From Rhodococcus xishaensis (GTDB taxonomy: Bacteria > Actinomycetota > Actinomycetes > Mycobacteriales > Mycobacteriaceae): a stretch of 64,000 nucleotides of DNA. Below the pieces are notes generated by a model. That model saw only the letters and a program-made list of their open reading frames with translations. It ran no database searches and was not told the DNA's origin. Of the stretch, positions 49,301-57,846 are shown in pieces (position 1 is the first letter of the stretch; every line of letters begins with the position of its first letter). The position numbers and the translations under genes were made by a program. Where the stretch lies: contig NZ_RKLO01000006.1 of the NCBI RefSeq assembly GCF_004011825.1, positions 62,001 through 126,000 of the forward strand. Direction: 5' to 3'.

Positions 49301-50512
49301 GTGGACGTTAGCCAGGGTATTGAGACCAGCGCTAGGACAGCCGCTGACGAGGCTTTTGCGCGGGAGATTCGTGATTGGCTGGAAGAGAACCTCACTGGGA
49401 AGTTCGCCGAACTGAAGGGCCTGGGCGGGCCGGGACGTGAGCACGAGGCGTTCGAGGAACGTCTCGAGTGGGACCGCCACCTGGCCGCCGCCGGCTGGAC
49501 CTGCCTCGGGTGGCCGAAGGAGTACGGCGGCCGCGAGGCGACGTTGAGCCAGCAGGTCATCTTCCACCAGGAGTACGCGCGTGCGAACGCGCCTGCGCGC
49601 GTGAGTCATATCGGCGAGGAGCTGCTCGGCCCGACGCTCATCGCGTTCGGCACGGAGGCGCAGAAGAAGCGCTTCCTCCCGGGCATCAAGACCGTCACCG
49701 AACTGTGGTGTCAGGGCTACTCCGAGCCCGGCGCAGGCTCCGACCTCGCGAACGTGTCGACGACGGCGCGCCTCGAGGGGGACCAATGGGTCGTCAACGG
49801 CCAGAAGGTGTGGACGTCGCTCGCGCACCTCGCCGACTGGTGCTTCGTCGTGGCGCGCACGGAGCCGGGCTCGTCCCGCCACAAAGGCCTGTCGTACCTG
49901 CTGGTTCCGATGAAGCAGGAGGGCGTCGAGGTTCGCCCGATCATCCAGCTCACCGGTACATCCGAGTTCAACGAGGTGTTCTTCGACGACGCCCGCACCG
50001 ACGCCGACCTGGTCGTCGGCGGTGAGGGCAACGGGTGGGGCGTCGCGATGGGCACACTCACCTTCGAGCGTGGCGTTTCGACTCTCGGTCAGCAGATCGG
50101 CTTCGCCCGTGAGCTCGCCTCGATCGTCGAGTTGGCCGAGCGTAACGGTGCCGCACAGGATCCCGCGATCCGCAACAAGCTCACCCGTGCGTGGATGAGC
50201 CTGCAGGTGATCCGTGCACATGCGCTGCGCACGCTCGCCAGTGTCGACGCCAGCACCAGCGGTGGCGAGGCGTCGGTCGCCAAGCTCCTGTGGGCCAACT
50301 GGCACCGCGGTCTCGGAGAGCTCGCGATGGAGGTTCAGGGTGCGGCCTCGCTGGTGGGCGTCGAGAACACCGAGCCGGGCGAGGAACTGAACGACCTGCA
50401 ACGGTTGTTCCTGTTCACCCGCGCCGACACCATCTACGGCGGGTCCAACGAGATCCAGCGCAACATCATCGCCGAGCGCGTGCTCGGCCTTCCCCGAGAG
50501 GCACGCCCGTGA
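49301..50512 (+). CDS. fadE30: Acyl-CoA dehydrogenase FadE30 acting on HIP-CoA
   Basis: The 403-residue acyl-CoA dehydrogenase has QGYSEPGAGSDLANVSTTA near residue 145, NGQKVWTSLAHLADWCFV near residue 167 and TIYGGSNEIQRNIIAERVLG near the end. FadE30 catalyses an early dehydrogenation in HIP-CoA breakdown. The GTG at 49301 lacks a ribosome binding site and lies just after a -10-like TAGGGT, so the transcript may be leaderless. The stop overlaps the next gene by four bases (GTGA). Confidence 0.92.
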   Translation: MDVSQGIETSARTAADEAFAREIRDWLEENLTGKFAELKGLGGPGREHEAFEERLEWDRHLAAAGWTCLGWPKEYGGREATLSQQVIFHQEYARANAPARVSHIGEELLGPTLIAFGTEAQKKRFLPGIKTVTELWCQGYSEPGAGSDLANVSTTARLEGDQWVVNGQKVWTSLAHLADWCFVVARTEPGSSRHKGLSYLLVPMKQEGVEVRPIIQLTGTSEFNEVFFDDARTDADLVVGGEGNGWGVAMGTLTFERGVSTLGQQIGFARELASIVELAERNGAAQDPAIRNKLTRAWMSLQVIRAHALRTLASVDASTSGGEASVAKLLWANWHRGLGELAMEVQGAASLVGVENTEPGEELNDLQRLFLFTRADTIYGGSNEIQRNIIAERVLGLPREARP

Positions 50513-51318
50513 CCGCCACTGTGAAGTCCCCCCTGTCTGTCGTCCCGGAGGAGATCGAAGGCCACAACCTGCTGAAGGGCAAGAAGGTCGTGGTGACGGC
50601 TGCAGCCGGAACCGGCATCGGCTTCGCGACCGCACGTCGCGCGCTACTCGAGGGTGCAGACGTGCTGGTATCCGACTTCCACGAGCGTCGTCTCGGCGAG
50701 ACCGTCGATAAACTGTCGGGCGAGTTCGGTGGCCCGCGGGTCGAGTCGTTCGTGTGCGATGTCTCGAGCACCAAACAGGTCGATGCGCTCATCGCCGGTG
50801 CCGCCGAGAAGCTCGGCCGCATAGATGTTCTCGTCAACAATGCCGGCCTCGGTGGCGAGACCCCGATTGTCGATATGACCGACGAGCAGTGGGACCGCGT
50901 CGTCGACATCACCCTCACCAGCACCTTCCGTGCCACCCGCGCTGCGCTGCGCTACTTCAAGAGCGTCGAACACGGCGGTGTCCTGGTGAACAACGCGTCG
51001 GTGCTGGGCTGGCGTGCGCAGCACTCACAGTCGCACTACGCCGCCGCGAAGGCCGGTGTCATGGCGCTCACCCGCTGCTCGGCGATCGAGGCTGCGGAGT
51101 ACGGCGTGCGTATCAACGCGGTCGCGCCGTCCATCGCACGCCACCCCTTCCTGGCGAAGGTGACGAGCGACGAGTTGCTCGACACCCTGGCGTCGCGCGA
51201 GGCCTACGGACGCGCCGCCGAGGTCTGGGAGGTCGCCGCGACCATTGCAATGCTCGCGAGCGACTACACCACCTACCTGACCGGCGAGATCGTCTCGATC
51301 TCCAGCCAGCGCGCGTAA
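50509..51318 (+). CDS. ipdF: IpdF, SDR dehydrogenase of HIP-CoA degradation
   Basis: The 269-residue SDR has the cofactor motif VVVTAAAGTGIGFATARRAL near residue 27, NNAGLGGE near residue 110 and catalytic SHYAAAKAGVMAL near residue 175. In M. tuberculosis the homologue next to fadE30 (Rv3559c, IpdF) oxidises a ring-C/D hydroxy group of the CoA intermediate. The GTG at 50509 overlaps the fadE30 stop by four bases. Confidence 0.9.
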   Translation: MTATVKSPLSVVPEEIEGHNLLKGKKVVVTAAAGTGIGFATARRALLEGADVLVSDFHERRLGETVDKLSGEFGGPRVESFVCDVSSTKQVDALIAGAAEKLGRIDVLVNNAGLGGETPIVDMTDEQWDRVVDITLTSTFRATRAALRYFKSVEHGGVLVNNASVLGWRAQHSQSHYAAAKAGVMALTRCSAIEAAEYGVRINAVAPSIARHPFLAKVTSDELLDTLASREAYGRAAEVWEVAATIAMLASDYTTYLTGEIVSISSQRA

Positions 51319-51426
51319 GTCGCCGTCCATGAGCGTGGCCGAGCGTGGCATCGGTGCAGATGAACTGAACCGATGCCGCATTGGGGCGCCCCGGAACGGC
51401 GCCCGACGAGCGAAGAACGAAGCCCT

Positions 51427-51440
51427 AGCAATCGCTTGGT
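51427..51440. promoter_or_regulatory. KstR2-like operator upstream of kstR2
   Basis: AGCAATCGCTTGGT matches AnCAAGnnCTTGnT except at one position (T for G). It lies 16 bases before the kstR2 start and implies autoregulation. TAGGAT at 51444-51449, seven bases before the ATG, looks like a -10 box and suggests a leaderless mRNA. Confidence 0.78.
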
Positions 51441-51456
51441 TGGTAGGATACCGAGC

Positions 51457-52080
51457 ATGACCCCACCCCGAGGCGCCGACGAGTCTTCGAACAAGTCCGG
51501 GCGTCGCGCCGAGCTTCTCGAGCTCGCCGCCAGCCTGTTCGCCGAGCGTGGCCTGCGGGCCACCACCGTGCGCGATATCGCCGACGCGGCGGGCATCCTG
51601 TCCGGCAGTCTCTACCACCATTTCGACTCCAAGGAGTCCATGGTGGACGAGATCCTGCGGGGGTTCCAGGATGACCTTTTCGGACGCTACCGCGAGATCG
51701 TCGACTCCAACCTGGGCTCACGTGAGACCTTCGAGGCCCTCGTGATCGCCTCGTTCGAGGCCATCGACGCCTCCCACAGCGCGGTCGCGATCTATCAGGA
51801 CGAGGTCAAGCACCTCGCCTCCAATGAGCGGTTCGCGTACCTCGCCGAGCGCAAACAGGAGTTCCGCAACCTGTGGGTCGGGGTGCTCGAGGCTGGTGTC
51901 GCCGATGGCAGCTTCCGCCAGGATCTCGACATCGAACTGGTCTTCCGTTTCATGCGCGACACCGTCTGGGTGGCCGTGCGCTGGTATCGGCCGGGCGGCT
52001 CGATGACCGCCGAGGCCGTCGCCAAGCAGTACCTTTCCATCGTTCTCGACGGGCTCACGAGCCCCGACGTCCGCAAGTAA
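51457..52080 (+). CDS. kstR2: KstR2, TetR-family repressor of the HIP regulon
   Basis: The 207-residue TetR protein has its HTH at about residues 18-62 (RAELLELAASLFAERGLRA, ILSGSLYHHFDSKESM). KstR2 represses the C/D-ring genes and is released by HIP-CoA, the product of FadD3. Identity rests on the sequence, on the flanking KstR2-type operator and on the position between ipdF and fadA6. The ATG at 51457 is chosen over upstream in-frame codons because it follows the promoter-like TAGGAT. Confidence 0.93.
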   Translation: MTPPRGADESSNKSGRRAELLELAASLFAERGLRATTVRDIADAAGILSGSLYHHFDSKESMVDEILRGFQDDLFGRYREIVDSNLGSRETFEALVIASFEAIDASHSAVAIYQDEVKHLASNERFAYLAERKQEFRNLWVGVLEAGVADGSFRQDLDIELVFRFMRDTVWVAVRWYRPGGSMTAEAVAKQYLSIVLDGLTSPDVRK

Positions 52081-52101
52081 CTCGACAACCAGGAGCCGTC
52101 A

Positions 52102-53256
<1,155 letters not shown>

Positions 53257-53260
53257 CGAG

Positions 53261-54175
53261 CTAGCCCGCTTCCGTTGCCCTCTCGGCCCTGTCACGGGCC
53301 GGGAGGGCATCGGTCGTTTCGGCCCGTCCCCGGGTGATCAGCCATCCGACGGCAGCGGCGGCAGGGAACATGACCACTCCGTAGACGGCGCCGGGGATCG
53401 CCATGTCGACACTGTCGAGGACACTGATCGCGATCGCGATCGCGAGGGTGCTGTTGTGGATGCCGATCTCCATCGAACACGCGATGGACTGGCGCTTGTC
53501 GGCGCCCAGGAGCTTCGGAATCCAGTAGCCCACAGTCAGGCTCGCGAGGCAGAACAGTGTCGTGATCATGCCGACGTCGGCGAGGTAGCTACCGACGTTC
53601 TCACGCTCGGCCACGATGGTGCCGGCGATGACGAGCACCAGCACGAGCGCTGACGCGATCCGCACGGGGCGATCCATGCGATGGGCGAAGACGGCGCGCT
53701 TGGCCCGCACCAGCATTCCGATGACGACCGGAATGAGCACGATCGCGAACACCTGCAGAACCTTGGTGAACTGCATGCCCATCGATGTCCCGGTATCGGG
53801 CTCGAAGTAGCCGAGCGCGAAGTTCGTGACGATCGGAAGCGTCACGACCGCGATCACCGAGTTGACGGCGGTGAGCGAGATGTTCAGCGCGACGTCACCA
53901 CGGTAGAGGTGGCTGAACAGGTTCGCCGTGGTGCCACCGGGCGAGGCGGCGAGCACCATCATGCCCACCGCGAGCAGTGGCGGCAGGTCGAACAGCAGCA
54001 CCAGCCCGAACGCGACCGCGGGCAGGATCAGCAACTGGCATGCCAGCGCGATCGTGACGACGCGGGGATGCCGTGCGACGCGGACGAAGTCGGCGACCGT
54101 CAGTGAGAGGCCGAGTCCGAACATGATGATCGCGAGCGCGGCCGGTAGGGCCACGGTGGCCAGGGGTGAGTCCAT
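53261..54175 (-). CDS. Bile acid:sodium symporter-family membrane protein
   Basis: The 304-residue protein has nine to ten hydrophobic segments and the BASS motifs LAASPGGTTANLFSHLYRGDVALN near residue 75 and ACSMEIGIHNSTLAIAIA near residue 230. Family members transport organic anions including bile acids with sodium. Its place directly beside fadA6 (convergent, four bases apart) suggests export or uptake of a steroid acid such as HIP, but no KstR2 site was seen upstream. The role is inference. Confidence 0.82.
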   Translation of the reverse strand: MDSPLATVALPAALAIIMFGLGLSLTVADFVRVARHPRVVTIALACQLLILPAVAFGLVLLFDLPPLLAVGMMVLAASPGGTTANLFSHLYRGDVALNISLTAVNSVIAVVTLPIVTNFALGYFEPDTGTSMGMQFTKVLQVFAIVLIPVVIGMLVRAKRAVFAHRMDRPVRIASALVLVLVIAGTIVAERENVGSYLADVGMITTLFCLASLTVGYWIPKLLGADKRQSIACSMEIGIHNSTLAIAIAISVLDSVDMAIPGAVYGVVMFPAAAAVGWLITRGRAETTDALPARDRAERATEAG

Positions 54176-54388
54176 GATTTTCGCCGTTCCTCGTGTACTG
54201 GTGTGTCGCGCACAGTAGCGACGAATTAGTGGCGGGAAGGCTGGAATGCCCGAATATCAACGGTGCGAGACGGATTCGGACATGCTGCAAGTGAGCATCG
54301 TCGGGTACCCGGGTCGTCAGCCGGACAGCCGGTGAGGTTGCCTTCGGAACGCTTCCGGACGGCGTCTCACGGGACTACCGTTCGAGGC

Positions 54389-54673
54389 ATGTGCCGAAAC
54401 ATCACGGAGCTGCGCGGGCTCGAACCGGCAGCCACCACCGAGGAGATCGAAGCCGCTGCCCGGCAGTACGTGCGCAAGGTCAGCGGAATCCAGAAACTCT
54501 CGGACTCCAACCGGGCCGCCTTCGAGAAGGCCGTCGAGGAGGTTGCAGCGACGACGGCCGAACTGCTCGCAGCCCTGCCACCGCGCCGGCAGCCACCGAA
54601 GACCGTCCCGCCGCTGCGACGGCCCGAGGTACGAGAGCGGATCGCCGCACGCGGTACGGCCACGGCTTCCTGA
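54389..54673 (+). CDS. DUF2277 protein
   Basis: The 94-residue protein begins [20 protein letters not shown] and continues with [19 protein letters not shown], the DUF2277 signature. The function is unknown. The tail is Arg/Pro-rich. The ATG at 54389 gives the canonical MCRNI start. The acetyltransferase remnant begins eight bases after its stop, so this gene may have been joined to it by a deletion. Confidence 0.85.
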   Translation: MCRNITELRGLEPAATTEEIEAAARQYVRKVSGIQKLSDSNRAAFEKAVEEVAATTAELLAALPPRRQPPKTVPPLRRPEVRERIAARGTATAS

Positions 54674-54680
54674 CAAAGGG

Positions 54681-54875
54681 CGACAGCGGTGGGAGACGGC
54701 TGCGCCGATCACCATCGGCGACAATGTCTGGATGGGCGGCGGCGTCACGGTCTGTCCAGGGGTGACAGTGGGCGACAACACCACGATCGGGGCAGGCAGC
54801 GTCGTGACGAAGGATGTTCCGGGGCACGTCTTCGCTGCAGGGAATCCATGCCGGGTGGTCAAACCGGTGCCATGA
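54681..54875 (+). pseudogene. C-terminal remnant of a maltose O-acetyltransferase-type gene
   Basis: In one frame the translation gives [18 protein letters not shown] followed by [19 protein letters not shown] and [12 protein letters not shown], the last hexapeptide coils and tail of a left-handed beta-helix acetyltransferase of the Maa/NodL/LacA type. The N-terminal two-thirds, including the Mac domain and catalytic His region, are missing. No start or ribosome binding site precedes it. It is a gene fragment, not a functional enzyme. Confidence 0.8.
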
Positions 54876-54939
54876 GGCGGATGCTGCCACACAAACTTTC
54901 ACCTGATCGTCGGTAGGTGCGACCATTGGTGACGGGCTC

Positions 54940-55299
54940 TTACATGACGCGGTAGGAGATATCTACAGACATTCCGGCGACCGCGGACCAACGTAAGTCG
55001 GCTGCTACGGCGCCGTCGAGGGGTGCCTCGAGAGTGTCGGCCCGGCCCGTGTAGAGTTCCCGAAGCAAGGGTCTGACCTGGGGGCCTCGGGTCGACGGGG
55101 AAGACATCATCGAGACGGGGGCAGCGTTGTTGCCGATGGGGATTGGCGTGCGTTCAACTGCCCGCGTGAGCGGCGCTTCGTTCGTTCGCCGTATCGACCC
55201 CTGCTTCATCCCGGACCACCGAACGTCCCCCTTCTTCGGCGCGCTGCTCCAGGTCGGACCGATCGAGATTACGTCCAGAACGGCGAGGGGGAATTCCAT
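54940..55299 (-). CDS. Doubtful 119-codon frame in an otherwise empty 426-base gap
   Basis: The gap 54876-55301 has no recognised gene. One minus-strand frame from ATG 55299 to 54940 has coding-like third-position GC (about 80 percent by hand count) and a plausible composition (MEFPLAVLDVISIGPTW...). It has no ribosome binding site, and its start is only two bases from the divergent gene at 55302, whose own ribosome binding site lies inside it. It is more likely the promoter region of that gene. No family is recognised. Confidence 0.25.
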   Translation of the reverse strand: MEFPLAVLDVISIGPTWSSAPKKGDVRWSGMKQGSIRRTNEAPLTRAVERTPIPIGNNAAPVSMMSSPSTRGPQVRPLLRELYTGRADTLEAPLDGAVAADLRWSAVAGMSVDISYRVM

Positions 55300-55301
55300 A
55301 G

Positions 55302-56369
55302 ATGGGTAAGCACCACAAGGAGCGCGTGGGAAAGGCTGCGCGCGTCGCGATCGTTCCATCCGCTGCGGCCGCCGTGATCGTGGCCGCGTCCGGCGCGGCA
55401 CAGGCAGCGCCGAACCAACTGCCCTCGCAGGGTGGTGTCACATCCGCTCCCGAGACGCAGGGCGGCGTGACGTCAGCTCCGTCCACACAAGGCGGCGTCA
55501 CCTCGGCGCCCGAGCAGCCTGAGCCCCTGTACTGGGTTGAACTGCCGGCCCAGTACCAGAACATCGAATATCAGCCGCTCGAAAACTACGACTACGAGAC
55601 CAACACCTACGACGCGCCCGACGACTACCAGGTCGAACCCATCCAAATCCAGGAACTGCACCTGCCGACGCAAGTAGAGCCCACCGCGCCGATCATCGCT
55701 CCGCGCGACACGCTGCGTCTGGGCACTCACCATGCGCCGCAGCCCAACTGGGTCACCGACGGCGACCTCGCCCGTACCAACAACACCTCCGCCGTCATCG
55801 AGGCCGAGGTGTCGAACTTCTGGCGTTCGATCGGCGTCGAGACCAGTCGTGCCGACCGGGTCGCCGCCGCAGGGCTCGGAGGGGCTGCAGCCGGTGCGGT
55901 TGCATTCGGCACTGGGTTCGCCGCGATGGGTGCAGCGGTCGGCGGAGGCCCTATCAATCCCGTCGGCGCTGCCGCCGGTGCGGCGCTCTTGGGCATCCCC
56001 GCGGCTGTGGCGTTTGGCGCCGTGGGCGCTGCGGTCGGTACCGCCGTCGGCGCCGGCGATCTCGGCGAGCCGAAGGACATGTCGATCCCGGACATCGACA
56101 AGCCGGGAATCCAGGCCTGGACGGAGGAGACCCTCGCGCAGTGGGAGGCCACCCCTGGCCTCAACTTGGCTGCGGCGGCGGTGCGCGGCGTCGCCGCTTT
56201 GGCGCCCGAAGTCGACCGCCAGGCACGCGATTTGGTTGCGTCAGTGCCCGGCGGTGATCAGTTCCTCGAGGGTGTGGACGAGCGTCTGGAGACGTTCTAC
56301 AGCGACTCGTCCCTTGGTCTCGCATCAAATATGATCAGCGACGCCGTCGGTACCGGCATCCAGGCATGA
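55302..56369 (+). CDS. Secreted glycine-zipper protein with QGGVTSAP repeats, function unknown
   Basis: The 355-residue protein has a signal peptide (about residues 1-36, VAASGAAQAA). Three QGGVTSAP repeats with Glu/Ser/Thr linkers follow (residues 43-70), then a Tyr/Pro/Gln-rich stretch (70-130). A long Gly/Ala membrane-like region with GxxxG spacing covers about residues 188-250. The C-terminus is amphipathic and Asp/Glu-rich. No enzyme motif is seen. GAGGGGGAA precedes the ATG. The layout suggests a cell-envelope protein. It begins a three-gene cassette with the two following genes. Confidence 0.75.
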   Translation: MGKHHKERVGKAARVAIVPSAAAAVIVAASGAAQAAPNQLPSQGGVTSAPETQGGVTSAPSTQGGVTSAPEQPEPLYWVELPAQYQNIEYQPLENYDYETNTYDAPDDYQVEPIQIQELHLPTQVEPTAPIIAPRDTLRLGTHHAPQPNWVTDGDLARTNNTSAVIEAEVSNFWRSIGVETSRADRVAAAGLGGAAAGAVAFGTGFAAMGAAVGGGPINPVGAAAGAALLGIPAAVAFGAVGAAVGTAVGAGDLGEPKDMSIPDIDKPGIQAWTEETLAQWEATPGLNLAAAAVRGVAALAPEVDRQARDLVASVPGGDQFLEGVDERLETFYSDSSLGLASNMISDAVGTGIQA

Positions 56370-56374
56370 GACAG

Positions 56375-56406
56375 GTGGGGCGGACCCGGGCGCGGGTCCG
56401 CCCCAC
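56375..56406 (+). terminator. Perfect hairpin between gene 1 and gene 2 of the cassette
   Basis: A perfect 14-base stem (GTGGGGCGGACCCG and complement) with a four-base loop starts five bases after the stop at 56369. It ends 15 bases before the next ATG, just before that gene's AGGAGG. It may terminate most transcripts and so set the ratio of gene 1 to gene 2. Confidence 0.8.
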
Positions 56407-56421
56407 TCCGCAGGAGGACAC

Positions 56422-57846
56422 ATGGCGACGGACAACCGGATGGGTCACTCGCTGTTTCCGGACGTGACCGAGCACTACGAACGGCTTCCTGTCACAGGGG
56501 AATCCGCGCCACAGCAACCTCCAGCCGAACCGCCGGTCGACCGAGCTCCGGTCCCGGACGTCGAGTCGGCACCGGCTCCGGTTGTCGAGCCATCTCTGGC
56601 TCCGGAGATCGATCCGACCCCGGTTCCCGATGTCGAACCGGCCCAGGACGTGTCGCCGGGTGACGGCCCGGTCGGCGCCGTCAACCCCCAACCCGCACCA
56701 ACCTCGGACCTGCCCCCCGACTTCGACCAGATGCCGACGTGGCTGGTCGCTCCAGAGTCACCGGCCCCCGCGCGCAAGGAGCGTAGGGCGCGCAAGGAGC
56801 GTAAGGCGCGCAAGGAGCGTAGGGCGCGCAAGGCGCCCCCGGAGCGCACGGCGCCCATGGTGCCCACGGCGCCCCCGGCGCCTCCGGAGCGTACGACGCC
56901 CACGGCGCCCCCGGTGCCCCCGGTGCCCCCGGTGCCCCCGGAGCGTACGACGCCCACGGCGCCCCCAGTGCCGACGCCCACGGCGCCCCCAGTGCCCCCG
57001 GCGCCTCCGGAGCGCGCTGCGCCCACGGTGCCCCAGGAGCGCACGGCGCCCACGGTGCCCCAGGAGCGCACGGCGCCCACGGCGCCCCCGACGCCCCCGA
57101 CGCCCCCGACGCCCACGACGCCCAAGGAGTCCCCGGAGCCCACGGCGCCCGCGGCGCCCCCAGTGCCCCTGGCGCCCCCGGAGCGCACGGCGCCCTTGGC
57201 ACCCACGGTGCCCTCGGAGCGCACGGCGCCCCCGGCGCCCACTGTGCCCTCGGAGCGCACGGCGCCCCCGGCGCCCACAGAGCCCATGGTGTCCACGGCG
57301 CCCCCGGAGCGCGCGGCGGAGAAGAGCACGTCCGACCGCAGGAAGCCCCTGTTGATCGGAGCGCTCGTGGTCTCGGTTCTCGCGATAGCCACGACAGCAA
57401 CCCTCGCGCTGGGCGGGGATACCGACGGCACGCCGAATCCGGAAGGCGGCACGTCTGCGGCGCAGGCGGCGCCGGCGGCAGCCTCGGACTCTGCCTGGTG
57501 TGAGGAATCGGCATCCGGCGGCCGCAGCGTCGGCCGCGGTCCCGGCAACACTTCCGACGGCCCCGGCGTCATCCGGGCCTTCGACCACGCTTACTACGTC
57601 GAACGGGACGGCGCCCGGGTCGCGTCGCTCATGGTCGCCCCCAGCGCTGTTCCGGACATCCAGAAGTGGATCGACGATGTCCCACTCGGCACAGAGCACT
57701 GTGTCACTATCACGTCCACCCCGGACCCGAACGTGTATGCCGTTGAACTCGGCCTGCGAGGGGCAACTGAGGGCGTCATCCTGCAGCGGATCACCGTCGC
57801 CCCTTCGCCCGAGGGATACAAGATCGCGAAGGTGGAGGACGCGTAG
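56422..57846 (+). CDS. Proline-rich single-pass membrane protein with low-complexity repeats
   Basis: The 474-residue protein has four parts. Residues 1-112 are acidic and Pro-rich. Residues 113-133 are a basic KERRARKERKARKER run. Residues 134-300 are PPERTAPTAP-type repeats. A transmembrane helix (LLIGALVVSVLAIATTATLAL, about 311-331) is followed by an outer domain of about 125 residues with two cysteines (WCEE and EHCVTI). With no signal peptide, the repeat half should be cytoplasmic (N-in). AGGAGG precedes the ATG. The stop overlaps the next gene by one base, so a complex with the MinD-like protein is plausible. Confidence 0.75.
   Translation: MATDNRMGHSLFPDVTEHYERLPVTGESAPQQPPAEPPVDRAPVPDVESAPAPVVEPSLAPEIDPTPVPDVEPAQDVSPGDGPVGAVNPQPAPTSDLPPDFDQMPTWLVAPESPAPARKERRARKERKARKERRARKAPPERTAPMVPTAPPAPPERTTPTAPPVPPVPPVPPERTTPTAPPVPTPTAPPVPPAPPERAAPTVPQERTAPTVPQERTAPTAPPTPPTPPTPTTPKESPEPTAPAAPPVPLAPPERTAPLAPTVPSERTAPPAPTVPSERTAPPAPTEPMVSTAPPERAAEKSTSDRRKPLLIGALVVSVLAIATTATLALGGDTDGTPNPEGGTSAAQAAPAAASDSAWCEESASGGRSVGRGPGNTSDGPGVIRAFDHAYYVERDGARVASLMVAPSAVPDIQKWIDDVPLGTEHCVTITSTPDPNVYAVELGLRGATEGVILQRITVAPSPEGYKIAKVEDA
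56761..57310. repeat. GC-rich tandem-like repeat region
   Basis: The stretch is built from recurring GCGCAAGGAGCGTA-type units and then GCGCCC-rich units such as GAGCGCACGGCGCCC and GGTGCCCCCGGTGCCC. It contains no stop codon in several frames of both strands, which creates long false reading frames. Such repeats are prone to copy-number change. Confidence 0.85.

Noticed and set aside
46621-49311. Plus-strand open frame of 896 codons opposite fadE31 and fadD3
   Set aside because: It is the mirror of two well-conserved genes in high-GC DNA, has no recognisable domain and no ribosome binding site.
54940-55299. Confident gene call for the minus-strand frame
   Set aside because: Coding-like GC pattern but no ribosome binding site, no known family, and it covers the ribosome binding site and likely promoter of the divergent gene.
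56475-57572. Minus-strand Gly-rich collagen-like frame
   Set aside because: It arises from the GCGCCC-type repeats of the proline-rich gene; the plus-strand gene has AGGAGG, a membrane helix and a coupled neighbour.
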